A stretch of 64,000 nucleotides of DNA from Gaiellasilicea sp963761905 (GCA_963761905.1 CAVXIQ010000007.1:1-64000); one strand, 5' to 3'. Positions 1 through 8,539 are shown, counted from the first letter of the stretch. The notes: generated by a model not told the origin, from the sequence alone. Made by a program: numbers and translations.

Positions 1-33
1 CCTGCCGGCGTCGACATCGAGATCAAGCTCTGA
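1..33 (+). CDS. rpsJ: 30S ribosomal protein S10, 3' end only
   Basis: The first ten codons read PAGVDIEIKL followed by TGA, which is the usual C-terminal tail of S10. The rest of the gene lies before the window. The TGA shares its last A with the ATG of rplC, so the two are translationally coupled, and S10 directly before L3 is the standard head of the S10 operon. The identification rests on a short tail plus gene order. Confidence 0.85.
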   Translation, partial: PAGVDIEIKL

Positions 34-650
34 TGAAAGGCATTCTCGGCAGGAAGCTCGGCATGACGCAGGTCTTCGACCCGGAGAGCGGGCAGGTCAC
101 CCCTGTCACCGTGATCCAGGCCGGGCCGTGTCCCGTCGTCCAGGTGAAGACCGTGGAGACGGACGGCTACGAGGCGGTGCAGATCGCCTACGAGCCGGTC
201 GTCGAACGGAAGCTCTCGAAGCCGGAGGTCGGGCACCTCGCGAAGGCGGGCGCCGCGCCGCACCGGCATCTCGTCGAGCTCCGCGGCCAGAGCGAGCTTC
301 AGGTGGGCGAGACCGTGACGGTCGAGGCCTTCGAGCCCGGCGAGGCGGTCAAGGTCGCCGGGATCTCGATCGGGAAGGGGTTCCAGGGCACGATCAAGCG
401 GCACAACTTCGCCCGGGGCCCCGTCTCGCACGGCTCCCACAACGTCCGCAAGCCCGGCTCGATCGGAGCGTCGGCGACGCCGGCTCGCGTCTTCAAAGGC
501 CAGAAGATGGCCGGCCGGATGGGCGGCAAGCGGATCACCCAGCCCGGCCTCGTGATCCACGACGTCGACGTGGAGCAGAACCTCCTGCTCGTGAAGGGCT
601 CGATCCCGGGCCCGAAGAGCGGGATCGTCGAGATCAGGGAGGCGAGGTAG
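33..650 (+). CDS. rplC: 50S ribosomal protein L3
   Basis: The 205-residue protein begins MKGILGRKLGMTQVF, the classic bacterial L3 opening, and carries the central extension that reaches the peptidyl-transferase centre (GFQGTIKRHNF near residues 112-122, then the glycine-rich GRMGG segment). Length is normal. L3 is a primary 23S rRNA binder that starts 50S assembly. The start overlaps the rpsJ stop as TGATG, and rplD begins 2 nt after this stop. Confidence 0.97.
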   Translation: MKGILGRKLGMTQVFDPESGQVTPVTVIQAGPCPVVQVKTVETDGYEAVQIAYEPVVERKLSKPEVGHLAKAGAAPHRHLVELRGQSELQVGETVTVEAFEPGEAVKVAGISIGKGFQGTIKRHNFARGPVSHGSHNVRKPGSIGASATPARVFKGQKMAGRMGGKRITQPGLVIHDVDVEQNLLLVKGSIPGPKSGIVEIREAR

Positions 651-652
651 TC

Positions 653-1273
653 GTGGCCGCTCCGAAGGCACCGCTGCTCGGCGGCTCGTCGAGCAAGGAC
701 GTCTCTCTCGAGGAGACCATCTTCGGCGCCGAGCTGAAGCCCCACGTCGTCCACGAGACGGTGCGCGCCGAGCTGAACGCTCGCCGTGCGGGCACCCGTG
801 GCGTCAAGAGCCGCGGGCTCGTCGCCGGCGGCCGCTCGAAGCCGTGGCGCCAGAAGGGCACCGGTCGCGCCCGCGCCGGGACGATCCGCGCGCCCCAGTT
901 CACGGGCGGCGGCGTCACGTTCGCCGTCGGTCGCGTCTTCGACCAGAAGGTGAACCGGAAGGCCCGGCGCTCGGCGCTTCGCGGCGCCCTCTCGAGCCAT
1001 GCCTCGAGTGGGACGCTCGGGCTGCTCTCCGCCGCTTCGTTCGACGCTCCGTCGACGAAGCAGGCGAAGGCGCTCGTCGAGGGCTGGGGCAAGGACGCGC
1101 CGCTCCTCATCGTCGCCACCGACGAGGAGGAGACGCTGATCAAGTCGTTCAGGAACCTCCCGCGGACGTTGATCGCGGTTCCCTCCGAGCTCGAGGTCGC
1201 CTCGGTCGTCTGGGCGCGCTCGGTGCTGATCACGGAGAGCGCGCTGCCGCTCGTCGAAGCGAGGGCGACATGA
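653..1273 (+). CDS. rplD: 50S ribosomal protein L4
   Basis: The 206-residue L4 starts at GTG 653, two bases after the rplC stop; the same frame is open further upstream, but that part only shadows rplC. The conserved RNA-binding loop (GGRSKPWRQKGTGRARAG, about residues 60-77) and the following GGGVTF stretch are intact. L4 lines the peptide exit tunnel and in some bacteria regulates its own operon; no leader for that is visible because the operon start is outside the window. The stop overlaps the rplW ATG. Confidence 0.96.
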   Translation: MAAPKAPLLGGSSSKDVSLEETIFGAELKPHVVHETVRAELNARRAGTRGVKSRGLVAGGRSKPWRQKGTGRARAGTIRAPQFTGGGVTFAVGRVFDQKVNRKARRSALRGALSSHASSGTLGLLSAASFDAPSTKQAKALVEGWGKDAPLLIVATDEEETLIKSFRNLPRTLIAVPSELEVASVVWARSVLITESALPLVEARAT

Positions 1274-1566
1274 GCCTCCATCCGAACGAAGTCCTGCTCG
1301 CCCCGGTCGTCTCCGAGAAGAGCTACAGCCTGATCACCGATCGCAAGTACACGTTCAAGGTGCACAAGGACGCCCACAAGACGCAGGTTCGCCAGGCCGT
1401 CGAGGAGCTCTTCGAGGTCAAGGTCCAGGCGGTCAACATCGTCAAGGTGCAGGCCAAGCCGAAGCGGCGCGGGCGCTCCGTCGGAACCCGCCCGGGCTGG
1501 AAGAAGGCGATCGTCCAGCTGCGCGAAGGCCACACGATCGAGATCTTCGAAGGAGCCCAAGTCTGA
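1270..1566 (+). CDS. rplW: 50S ribosomal protein L23
   Basis: The 98-residue L23 opens MSLHPNEVLLAPVVSEKSY, the usual signature with a SEKS motif, and has the basic KAKPKRRGR loop that contacts 23S rRNA. L23 sits at the tunnel exit and docks trigger factor and SRP. Start ATG 1270 overlaps the rplD stop (ATGA), and the stop overlaps the rplB ATG (TGATG). Confidence 0.96.
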   Translation: MSLHPNEVLLAPVVSEKSYSLITDRKYTFKVHKDAHKTQVRQAVEELFEVKVQAVNIVKVQAKPKRRGRSVGTRPGWKKAIVQLREGHTIEIFEGAQV

Positions 1567-2408
1567 TGGCCCTCAAGAAGTACAAGCCCACGAGCCCCGG
1601 CCGCCGCTTCATGTCCGTCTCGAGCTTCGAGGAGGTCACGAAGTCCAAGCCCGAGAAGAGCCTGACCGAGCCGCTGAAGAAGACGGGCGGGCGAAACTCG
1701 AACGGGCGGATCACGACTCGTCACCAGGGCGGCGGCCACAAGCGCCGCTATCGCGTGATCGACTTCAAGCGGACGAAGGACGGCGTGCCGGCGAAGGTCG
1801 CCGCGATCGAGTACGACCCGAACCGGTCGGCGCGGATCGCGCTCCTCCACTACGCCGACGGCGCGAAGTCGTACATCATCGCGCCGGCGCGGATCAAGGT
1901 CGGTGCCACGGTCGAGTCGGGCCCGACCGCCGACATCAAGCCCGGGAACGCGCTCCCGCTCGAGAACATCCCCACCGGCACGATGGTGCACAACGTCGAG
2001 CTGAAGCCGGGGCAGGGCGCGAAGATGGCGCGCTCCGCCGGCTCGAGCGTCCAGCTCGTCGCCAAGGACGCGGGCTATGCGGTGCTCCGGGTTCCGTCCG
2101 GCGAGATGCGCCGCGTCCTGCTCGCCTGTCGCGCTACCGTGGGTCAGGTCGGAAACGCCGACCACGAGAACCAGTCGATCGGCAAGGCCGGTCGGAATCG
2201 GTGGCTCGGGAAGCGGCCCGCGGTTCGCGGCTCCGCGATGAACCCGGTCGACCATCCGCACGGTGGCGGCGAAGGCAAGTCGAAGGGCGGCCGGCATCCG
2301 GTCACCCCGTGGGGCGTGCCGACGCTCGGCAAGCGAACCCGCGCGAAGCACAAGGAGTCAAACAACCTGATCGTGCGCGGCCGTCGCCGCGGGAAGGACA
2401 AGCGCTAG
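1566..2408 (+). CDS. rplB: 50S ribosomal protein L2
   Basis: The 280-residue L2 begins MALKKYKPTSPGRRFM and contains the conserved NSNGRITTRHQGGGHKRRYR region and the C-terminal HPHGGGEGKSKGGRHPVTPWG segment with the histidine important at the peptidyl-transferase centre. Length is typical. It starts inside the rplW stop and is followed directly by rpsS with no spacer. Confidence 0.98.
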   Translation: MALKKYKPTSPGRRFMSVSSFEEVTKSKPEKSLTEPLKKTGGRNSNGRITTRHQGGGHKRRYRVIDFKRTKDGVPAKVAAIEYDPNRSARIALLHYADGAKSYIIAPARIKVGATVESGPTADIKPGNALPLENIPTGTMVHNVELKPGQGAKMARSAGSSVQLVAKDAGYAVLRVPSGEMRRVLLACRATVGQVGNADHENQSIGKAGRNRWLGKRPAVRGSAMNPVDHPHGGGEGKSKGGRHPVTPWGVPTLGKRTRAKHKESNNLIVRGRRRGKDKR

Positions 2409-2690
2409 ATGAGCAGATCGTCCAAGAAGGGCCCTTTCATCGAGGAGCGGCTCCTGAGCCGGATCGAGGCGATGAACGCCACGAACGAGAAGCGGATGAT
2501 CCGGACCTGGTCACGCTCGTCCACGATCTTCCCGGACATGGTCGGGCACACGATCGCGGTCCACGACGGGCGCAAGCACGTGCCGGTCTTCGTGAGCGAG
2601 CAGATGGTCGGGCACAAGCTCGGCGAGTTCGCTCCCACCCGCACGTTCCGCGGCCACTCCGGCGACCGCCAGGCGAAGGTGAAGCGCTAG
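2409..2690 (+). CDS. rpsS: 30S ribosomal protein S19
   Basis: The 93-residue S19 begins MSRSSKKGPFIEERLLSRI and ends with GEFAPTRTFRGHSGDRQAKVKR, both strongly conserved in the family. S19 contacts 16S helix 42 and the A-site finger bridge with S13. It begins the base after the rplB stop, and its own stop shares a G with the GTG of rplV. Confidence 0.97.
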   Translation: MSRSSKKGPFIEERLLSRIEAMNATNEKRMIRTWSRSSTIFPDMVGHTIAVHDGRKHVPVFVSEQMVGHKLGEFAPTRTFRGHSGDRQAKVKR

Positions 2691-3187
2691 TGGCCCCCGC
2701 CAAGCAGCAGGCACTTCCGACCGTGACCGTCAAGGCGGAGGCCCGTTGGGTTCGCAGCTCGGCCCGCAAGGCGCGGGTCGTGCTCGAGAACGTCCGCGGT
2801 CGGACCGTGCCCGAGGCGCGCACGATCCTCCGCTTCACGCAGCGCCACGTCGCGACCGACATCGAGAAGGTGCTCCACTCGGCCGTCTCGAACGCCGAGG
2901 CCAACCACGGCCTGATCGGCGACGAGCTCGTGATCGCAGCGGCCTATGCGAACGAAGGGCCGACGCTGAAGCGGTTCCGTCCGCGCGCGCGTGGCCGGGC
3001 GAGCCAGATCCTGAAGCGCACCTGTCACATCACGATCCTGCTCGGGGAGGATCCGAAGGCGGACGAGCGCCCGAGGCGTCGCGCAGCCGCGCCGGCCGCG
3101 ACCGAGGCATCGCCTCCTGCCGAGACCGCTGAGAAGCCGAAGCGCGCCGCGCGCGCAACGAAGAAGAAGAAGGAGGCGGTGGCCTGA
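2690..3187 (+). CDS. rplV: 50S ribosomal protein L22 with a basic C-terminal tail
   Basis: GTG 2690 shares its first base with the rpsS stop. Residues 1-115 are standard L22, including the extended tunnel hairpin (KRFRPRARGRASQILKRTCH). After about residue 120 comes a 45-residue Ala/Lys/Glu/Pro-rich tail ending KKKKEAVA, making 165 residues against roughly 110-130 for most L22. Such tails are known in actinobacterial L22. The stop overlaps the rpsC ATG. Confidence 0.95.
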   Translation: MAPAKQQALPTVTVKAEARWVRSSARKARVVLENVRGRTVPEARTILRFTQRHVATDIEKVLHSAVSNAEANHGLIGDELVIAAAYANEGPTLKRFRPRARGRASQILKRTCHITILLGEDPKADERPRRRAAAPAATEASPPAETAEKPKRAARATKKKKEAVA

Positions 3188-4312
3188 TGGGCCAGAAAGT
3201 CCATCCCGGCGGCCTGCGGGTCGGCGTCATCCACGACTGGAAGTCGAACTGGTACGTGGGCAAGAAGGAGTTCCCCCAGTACATCCTGGAGGACGTCCAG
3301 ATCCGCGCCCACATCAACGGCAAGCTCGGCCATGCCGGCCTGTCGGACATCCTGATCCGCAAGGACAAGCAGCGGATCACGGTCGACATCTACACGGCGC
3401 GGCCGGGGATCGTGATCGGCAAGTCCGGTGTCGAGGTCGATGCGCTTCGCAAGGAGCTGCACTCGATCACGGGCAAGAACGTCCACATCAACATCAACGA
3501 GATCAAGCGGCCCGAGCTCGACGCGAAGCTCGTGGCGCAGTCGATCGCCGAGCAGCTGCAGAACCGGGTCAGCTTCCGGCGCGCGATGAAGCGCTCGCTC
3601 GCCTCGGCGATGCGCTCGGGCGCCCAGGGGATCAAGATCCAGTGCGGCGGTCGGCTCGGCGGCGGCGAGATGAGCCGCTCGGAGCGCTACACCGAGGGCC
3701 GGATCCCGCTGCACACGATCCGCGCGGACATCGACTACGGCTTCGCCGAGGCGAAGACGACCTACGGTCGGATCGGCGTCAAGGTCTGGATCAACAAGGG
3801 CGAGATCATGCCCGAGGGCTTCGAGGGCGTCACGACCGGCAAGGACACGCGCCTCGGCGACCAGGATCAGGCCCGCCGGCGCCGCGGCGGCGCTGCGGAA
3901 GGGCTCGGCGCGTCGCGCGAGTCGAGTCGTGGCCGCAGCCAGGACCGTGAAGGTCTCGGACTCGTCAAGAAGCCGCGCCGTCCCGGTGGCGGCAGGCCGG
4001 GCGGCCCAGGCGGCCCAGGCGGGGCCGCGGCCGGCGGGGCGCCGCGCAGCGGTGGCCGGCCGAGCGGGCGAGGGCAGGGCACGAGTCGTCCCGCGTCCTC
4101 AGAATCGCCCGGCCGAGCGCCCGGCAGAGACCGTCGAGAAGCCGCGCACCGACGATCAGGGAGTCTCGGCCGAAGGGCGCGTCCAGCCCGAGATCCAGCC
4201 GGACGTCGCGACGACGCCGGCCCCGGTCGCGGACGCTCCCGACACGACCACGCCGAAGGCGCAGGTCGAGGACAAGACGAAGCTCGACGAGTCCGGGGGT
4301 GAGAACGCCTGA
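3187..4312 (+). CDS. rpsC: 30S ribosomal protein S3, frameshifted in its C-terminal tail
   Basis: The KH-type and S3 C-terminal domains (residues 1-220, GIVIGKSGVEVDALRK then GGRLGGGEMSRSE and GVKVWINKGE) are complete in one frame. A low-complexity Gly/Arg/Pro tail follows. In the first frame it would stop at 4302 with unlikely residues, but from about 4104 the next frame gives RPAERPAETVEKPRTDD and ends KLDESGGENA at 4312, exactly on the rplP ATG (TGATG). A single extra base near 4103-4104 (GAATC for GATC) restores one reading frame. S3 is essential, so I treat this as a sequence error. The tail of about 150 residues is long. Confidence 0.9.
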
Positions 4313-4737
4313 TGCTGCTGCCGAAGAAGGTCAAGCACCGCAAGGTTCACCGTGGCCGCCGTCGTGGCGTCTCCCGCGGTCAGACCGAGGTTCAGTTCGG
4401 CGACTTCGGGATCAAGTCGCTCGAGGCCGCCTGGATCACGAACCGGCAGATCGAGGCCGCCCGGATCGCGATGACGCGCAAGATCAAGCGCGGCGGCAAG
4501 GTCTGGATCAACGTCTTCCCCGACAAGTCGTACACCCAGAAGCCTGCCGAGACGCGGATGGGCTCGGGGAAAGGCTCGCCCGAGGGCTGGGTCGCAGTCG
4601 TCAAGCCCGGCCGGGTCATGTTCGAGCTCGCCGGCGTGCCCGAGCCGCTGGCCAAGGAGGCGCTGCGCCTTGCAGGGCAGAAGCTTCCCGTCAAGACCAA
4701 GTTCGTCCGGAGAGAGGCTGATCTGTTTGAAAGCTAG
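4312..4737 (+). CDS. rplP: 50S ribosomal protein L16
   Basis: The 141-residue L16 begins MLLPKKVKHRKVHRGRR and contains the conserved SYTQKPAETRMGSGKGSPEGW stretch that reaches the A-site. Length is normal. It is coupled to rpsC by TGATG, and its last codons overlap the TTG start of rpmC. Confidence 0.97.
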   Translation: MLLPKKVKHRKVHRGRRRGVSRGQTEVQFGDFGIKSLEAAWITNRQIEAARIAMTRKIKRGGKVWINVFPDKSYTQKPAETRMGSGKGSPEGWVAVVKPGRVMFELAGVPEPLAKEALRLAGQKLPVKTKFVRREADLFES

Positions 4738-4936
4738 AGCGTTGCGCGACCTGACCGACGACGAGCTCGACCGCAAGATGGCGGAGACCCGCCAGGAGCT
4801 CTTCAACCTACGCTTCCAGTCGGCGACCGGGGCGCTCGAGAACAGCGCGCGGCTTCGCTCGGCGAAGCGCGAGATCGCCCGCATCCTGACCGTCCGGCAC
4901 GAGCGCGAGGCACGACCAGAACTGAGGGTGAAGTAG
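4727..4936 (+). CDS. rpmC: 50S ribosomal protein L29
   Basis: The 69-residue L29 starts at TTG 4727, inside the 3' end of rplP, with GAGAGG about 10 nt upstream as ribosome binding site. The sequence LKARALRDLTDDELDRKM followed by ELFNLRFQSATGALEN is diagnostic of the family's two-helix fold. L29 sits at the tunnel exit beside L23. A TTG start here is one of many in the window. Confidence 0.94.
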   Translation: MKARALRDLTDDELDRKMAETRQELFNLRFQSATGALENSARLRSAKREIARILTVRHEREARPELRVK

Positions 4937-4938
4937 AG

Positions 4939-5730
4939 ATGGCTGAGAAGAAGACGAAGAAGCAGGCAGACGAGACCACGGTCGAGGAGACCGAGGCCGC
5001 GACCCCTGCTGTCGACGAGGGAGCGCCGGTGGCCTCGAGCGAGGCGCCGGACGAGGCCGCCACGGCCGAGGAGCCGATCGTCGCCGACGAGGTGCCGGCC
5101 GTCGACGAGGCGATGGTCGCCGACGCCGCACCCGAGGCTGTGACCGAGGAGCCTGCCGCAGTGGAGGCCGCCGAGCCCGAGCCCGCCGTCGAGCCGGAGC
5201 CCGTTGCCGAAGCACCTGCCGCCGCGGCGGAGGCTGAGCCTGTGGTCGAGGAGCCAGTGGCCCAAGAGCCTGCTGCCGAGGCGGAGGCCGAAGTCGTCGC
5301 GGACGAGCCCGCTGCCGCCGAGCCTGCCGGCGCAGCTCCTGCAGCTCCGGCGCAGCAGTCGGGCCCCAAGCCGAAGCGCAAGCGGCTGCCGCGCTCGTTG
5401 CGTCCCCAGCGGACGCGGCCGAAGCGCGACAAGCCGGCCGAACGCAAGCCGATCGTGCGCCTGCCGAAGCCTGAGCAGGAGCTTGGCCGTCGTCAGGAGC
5501 GCCAGGGCACCGTCGTCTCGGACGCGATGGACAAGACCATCGTCGTCAAGGTCGACACGATCGGGATGCACCGGCGCTACAAGAAGGTGATCCGGCAGTC
5601 GAAGAAGTTCCACGCCCACGACGAGACGAACGAGGCGAAGATCGGAGACGTCGTCCGGATCGTCGAGACGCGGCCGCTCTCCAAGTCGAAGAACTGGCGC
5701 CTCGCCGAGATCCTCGAGGTCGCGAAATGA
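4939..5730 (+). CDS. rpsQ: 30S ribosomal protein S17 with a giant acidic/basic N-terminal extension
   Basis: The OB-fold S17 domain occupies only residues 189-263 (QGTVVSDAMDKTIVV to LAEILEVAK). Before it lies a 188-residue extension: residues 1-130 are almost entirely Ala, Glu, Val, Pro and Asp, and residues 131-180 are strongly basic (PKPKRKRLPRSLRPQRTRPK). Typical S17 is 80-90 residues. ATG 4939 lies 2 nt after the rpmC stop and follows AGTAGAG, and the frame is open and unbroken, so the extension is part of this gene as sequenced. Its function is unknown to me. The stop overlaps the rplN ATG. Confidence 0.93.
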   Translation: MAEKKTKKQADETTVEETEAATPAVDEGAPVASSEAPDEAATAEEPIVADEVPAVDEAMVADAAPEAVTEEPAAVEAAEPEPAVEPEPVAEAPAAAAEAEPVVEEPVAQEPAAEAEAEVVADEPAAAEPAGAAPAAPAQQSGPKPKRKRLPRSLRPQRTRPKRDKPAERKPIVRLPKPEQELGRRQERQGTVVSDAMDKTIVVKVDTIGMHRRYKKVIRQSKKFHAHDETNEAKIGDVVRIVETRPLSKSKNWRLAEILEVAK

Positions 5731-6095
5731 TCCAGCAGGAAAGCCGCCTTCGCGTGGCGGACAACACCGGCGCGCGCGAGCTACTCTGCATCCGGGTGAT
5801 GGGCGGATCCAAGCGTCGCTACGCTCGGGTCGGCGACATCATCGTAGGTACCGTGAAGTCGGCGACACCGCAGGGCGCGGTCAAGAAGGGCGAGGTCGTG
5901 AAGGCGGTCGTCGTCCGGACGAAGAAGCCCTACGGCCGCGACGACGGCACGCAGATCGCGTTCGATGAGAACGCGGCCGTGATCATCGACGCCGCCCGCA
6001 ATCCGCGCGGAACGCGCATCTTCGGGCCTGTCGCCCGCGAGTTGCGCGAGAAGAACTTCATGAAGATCGTTTCCCTGGCTCCCGAGGTGCTCTGA
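5727..6095 (+). CDS. rplN: 50S ribosomal protein L14
   Basis: The 122-residue L14 begins MIQQESRLRVADNTGARELLCI, the family signature, and ends with FMKIVSLAPEVL. Length is exactly typical. It forms an intersubunit bridge next to L19. It is coupled to rpsQ by ATGA, and rplX follows 5 nt downstream. Confidence 0.98.
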   Translation: MIQQESRLRVADNTGARELLCIRVMGGSKRRYARVGDIIVGTVKSATPQGAVKKGEVVKAVVVRTKKPYGRDDGTQIAFDENAAVIIDAARNPRGTRIFGPVARELREKNFMKIVSLAPEVL

Positions 6096-6100
6096 GCAAG

Positions 6101-6475
6101 ATGACTGTGAAGCTGAAGATCAAGAAGGGGGATCTGGTGCAGATCCTCGCCGGCAAGGACCGCGGGAAGCAGGGGCGGATCCTCGAGGCGCGCCCCAGCG
6201 ATCGGCGCGTGATCGTGGAGAACCTGAATGTGATCACGCGGCACACGAAGCCGAAGCCACTGCGCGACTCGAGCCGGATGGGGGGCGTCCAGATGGCGCC
6301 CGGCGGCCGGATCGAAAAGGCCGCGCCGGTCGACGTCTCGAACGTGATGCTCGTCTGCCCCACCTGCGGCCTCCCGACGCGAGTGGGAACCAAGGAGAAG
6401 ACGATCAAGGGCGAGGTCGTGCGCGTCAGGGTCTGCAAGCGCGACGGCTGCGGCCAGGAGATCGACACCAAGTGA
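6101..6475 (+). CDS. rplX: 50S ribosomal protein L24
   Basis: The 124-residue L24 has the N-terminal KOW motif (KKGDLVQILAGKDRGKQGRIL, about residues 6-26) and the conserved NVMLVCPTCGLPTRVG segment. A CxxC plus a later CKRDGC in the C-terminal part suggests a zinc-ribbon form; zinc binding is inferred. Some L24 proteins lack these cysteines. The stop overlaps the rplE start. Confidence 0.96.
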   Translation: MTVKLKIKKGDLVQILAGKDRGKQGRILEARPSDRRVIVENLNVITRHTKPKPLRDSSRMGGVQMAPGGRIEKAAPVDVSNVMLVCPTCGLPTRVGTKEKTIKGEVVRVRVCKRDGCGQEIDTK

Positions 6476-7050
6476 TGGCGACCGTCGAGTACAGCCCGCG
6501 GCTCAAGGACTCCTACGAGGAGCTGCGTTCGCAGCTTCAGGAGGAGCTGGGCCTGAAGTCGATCATGGAGGTTCCGCGGATCTCGAAGATCACGCTCAAC
6601 ATGGGTGTGGGCGACGCGAAGACGGACGCCAAGGCGCTCGAGTCCGCGATCGAGGAGTTGACGACGATCGCCGCGCAGCGCGCTCAGGTGCGCAAGGCGA
6701 CGAAGTCGATCGCGAGCTTCAAGCTGCGCGAGGGGATGGCCGTCGGCGCGAAGGTGACGATCCGCGGCGACCGGATGTACGAGTTCCTCGACCGGCTCGT
6801 CTCGATCGCGCTCCCGCGAATCCGCGACTTTCGCGGCCTCAACCCGAGGTCGTTCGACGGCCGGGGCAACTTCTCGCTCGGCGTTCGCGAGCAGATCATC
6901 TTTCCCGAGATCGACTACGACAGCGTCCAGTCCGTCCGGGGCTTCGACGTGACCATCACGACCACTGCCAAGACGGACGAGCACGCCCTCGCGCTCTTGA
7001 AGGGCCTCGGGCTTCCGTTCGCCGGCAGCGAGCCTGGAAGGGATCTTTAG
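6475..7050 (+). CDS. rplE: 50S ribosomal protein L5
   Basis: The 191-residue L5 binds 5S rRNA. Conserved stretches include ISKITLNMGVGDAK, the RKATKSIASFKLREGM region and FPEIDYDSVQSVRGFDVTI. ATG 6475 shares its A with the rplX stop; a GTG three bases upstream is also in frame but less likely. Length is slightly above the usual 180. Confidence 0.97.
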   Translation: MATVEYSPRLKDSYEELRSQLQEELGLKSIMEVPRISKITLNMGVGDAKTDAKALESAIEELTTIAAQRAQVRKATKSIASFKLREGMAVGAKVTIRGDRMYEFLDRLVSIALPRIRDFRGLNPRSFDGRGNFSLGVREQIIFPEIDYDSVQSVRGFDVTITTTAKTDEHALALLKGLGLPFAGSEPGRDL

Positions 7051-7053
7051 GAC

Positions 7054-7239
7054 ATGGCCAAGACATCGCTCGTCGTCAAGCAGAAGCGCACGCAGAAGTA
7101 CAAGGTGCGGCAGTACACGCGCTGCAATCGCTGCGGCCGTCCGCGCGCCGTGTTCAAGAAGTTCGGCCTCTGCCGGATCTGCCTGCGCGAGCTCGCGCAC
7201 CAGGGCGCGATTCCCGGCATGACCAAGAGCAGTTGGTAG
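7054..7239 (+). CDS. rpsN: 30S ribosomal protein S14, zinc-binding form
   Basis: The 61-residue S14 carries two CxxC pairs (CNRCGRPR and CRICLREL), which marks the short type-Z, zinc-binding form rather than the 101-residue zinc-free form. The sequence opens MAKTSLVVKQKR and ends PGMTKSSW, both typical. It lies 3 nt after rplE and 9 nt before rpsH, as in the spc operon. Confidence 0.97.
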   Translation: MAKTSLVVKQKRTQKYKVRQYTRCNRCGRPRAVFKKFGLCRICLRELAHQGAIPGMTKSSW

Positions 7240-7248
7240 GGAGAGAAG

Positions 7249-7650
7249 ATGCTGACCGACCCGATCGCAGACATGCTGACGCGGATCCGCAACGCCAACA
7301 AGGCGATGCAGGACACCGCCCAGATGCCGACCTCCCGGATCAAGGAGGAGATCGCCCGCGTGCTCAAGGACGAGGGCTACATCAAGGACTTCCGCGTCGT
7401 CGAGGTCGAGGGGCAGCCGTACTCGACCCTCGTCGTCGAGCTCAAGTTCGGCAAGAACCGCCAGCGGGTGATCTCCGGCCTCAAGCGCGTCTCGCGCCCG
7501 GGCCGGCGCGTCTATGCGCGGAAGGACCGGCTCCCGCGCGTGCTCGGCGGGCTCGGCACGGCGATCCTGTCCACCTCGACCGGGCTCGTCACGAGCCGCC
7601 AGGCCGCCGAGCGCGGCATCGGCGGCGAAGTGATCGCCTTCGTCTGGTAG
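7249..7650 (+). CDS. rpsH: 30S ribosomal protein S8
   Basis: The 133-residue S8 begins MLTDPIADMLTRIRNANKA and ends EVIAFVW, both highly conserved; the C-terminal half has GLGTAILSTSTGLVTSRQA. S8 binds central-domain 16S rRNA and in E. coli also the spc mRNA near rplE as a translational repressor; I cannot confirm that site here. GGGAGAG precedes the ATG. Confidence 0.98.
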   Translation: MLTDPIADMLTRIRNANKAMQDTAQMPTSRIKEEIARVLKDEGYIKDFRVVEVEGQPYSTLVVELKFGKNRQRVISGLKRVSRPGRRVYARKDRLPRVLGGLGTAILSTSTGLVTSRQAAERGIGGEVIAFVW

Positions 7651-7652
7651 TC

Positions 7653-8186
7653 ATGAGCAGGATCGGCAGACAGCCCATCGAGGTGCCCTCGACCGTGTCG
7701 ATCGGGCTCTCGCCTGGCCGCGTCCAGGTGAACGGCCCCCTCGGCGAGCTCTCGCAGCAGGTTCCGGCGAGGATGAAGATCGAGCAGGGCGACGGCGAGA
7801 TCCTCGTCACCCGCCCCACCGAGCGCGGCGAGGACCGCGCGCTCCACGGCCTGACGCGCTCCCTGATCGCGAACATGGTCGAGGGCGTCACCAAGGGCTT
7901 CGAGAAGCATCTCGAGATCCAGGGAGTCGGCTATCGCGCGTCGCTCCGCGGCACCGACCTCGAGCTCAACGTCGGCTACTCGCACCCGGTCGTCATGAAG
8001 CCTCGCGCCGGAATCACGTTCGACGTACCGGCGCCGAATCAGGTGATCGTCAAGGGCACCGACAAGCAGCAGGTCGGGCAGACGGCCGCCGAGATCCGCG
8101 CTGTCCGCAAGCCGGAGCCGTACAAGGGCAAGGGGATCCGCTATCGCGACGAGGTCGTGCGGAGAAAGGTCGGGAAGCGCGCATGA
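7653..8186 (+). CDS. rplF: 50S ribosomal protein L6
   Basis: The 177-residue L6 begins MSRIGRQPIEVPSTVSI at ATG 7653, 2 nt after the rpsH stop. The C-terminal signature PEPYKGKGIRYRDEVVRRKVGK is intact. Two tandem L6 folds of about 80 residues each fit the length. The stop overlaps the rplR ATG. Confidence 0.97.
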   Translation: MSRIGRQPIEVPSTVSIGLSPGRVQVNGPLGELSQQVPARMKIEQGDGEILVTRPTERGEDRALHGLTRSLIANMVEGVTKGFEKHLEIQGVGYRASLRGTDLELNVGYSHPVVMKPRAGITFDVPAPNQVIVKGTDKQQVGQTAAEIRAVRKPEPYKGKGIRYRDEVVRRKVGKRA

Positions 8187-8539
8187 GCACCCTTTCCACA
8201 CGACAGGCGCGGCAGCGGCGCCAGCGCCGGATCCGCGGCAAGGTCTCCGGCACCGCCGAGCGGCCGCGCCTCGCCGTCTTTCGCTCGAACAAGGGCATCT
8301 TCGCCCAGCTCGTCGACGATCAGACCGGGCGCACGATCGCCGGCGCGAGCTGGCTCGGAGTCGCGAAGTCGTTCAAGGGCACGAAGACCGACCAGGCCGC
8401 CGAGGTCGGCAAGCTCGTTGCCGAGGCCGCGAAGAAGGCCGGGATCGAGTCCGTCGTGTTCGACCGCGGCGGCTACCTGTACCACGGACGCGTCAAGGCG
8501 CTCGCCGACGGCGCGCGTGAGGGAGGACTGAAGTTTTGA
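8183..8539 (+). CDS. rplR: 50S ribosomal protein L18
   Basis: The 118-residue L18 binds 5S rRNA. It has the family landmarks RPRLAVFRSNKGIFAQLVDD and VFDRGGYLYHGRVKALADGAREGGLKF at the C-terminus. The start overlaps the rplF stop, and the stop overlaps the TTG of rpsE. Confidence 0.97.
   Translation: MSTLSTRQARQRRQRRIRGKVSGTAERPRLAVFRSNKGIFAQLVDDQTGRTIAGASWLGVAKSFKGTKTDQAAEVGKLVAEAAKKAGIESVVFDRGGYLYHGRVKALADGAREGGLKF

Noticed and set aside
3929..4302. rpsC tail as a programmed frameshift or a decayed gene
   Set aside because: There is no slippery heptamer with a downstream pseudoknot, and the same type of one-base insertion recurs in many unrelated genes; an assembly error is simpler.
4156..5619. 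A 487-codon open frame on the minus strand opposite rplP, rpmC and rpsQ
   Set aside because: It is a mirror of the Ala/Glu-rich S17 extension and GC-biased codons; its translation has no known motif and three certain genes lie on the other strand.
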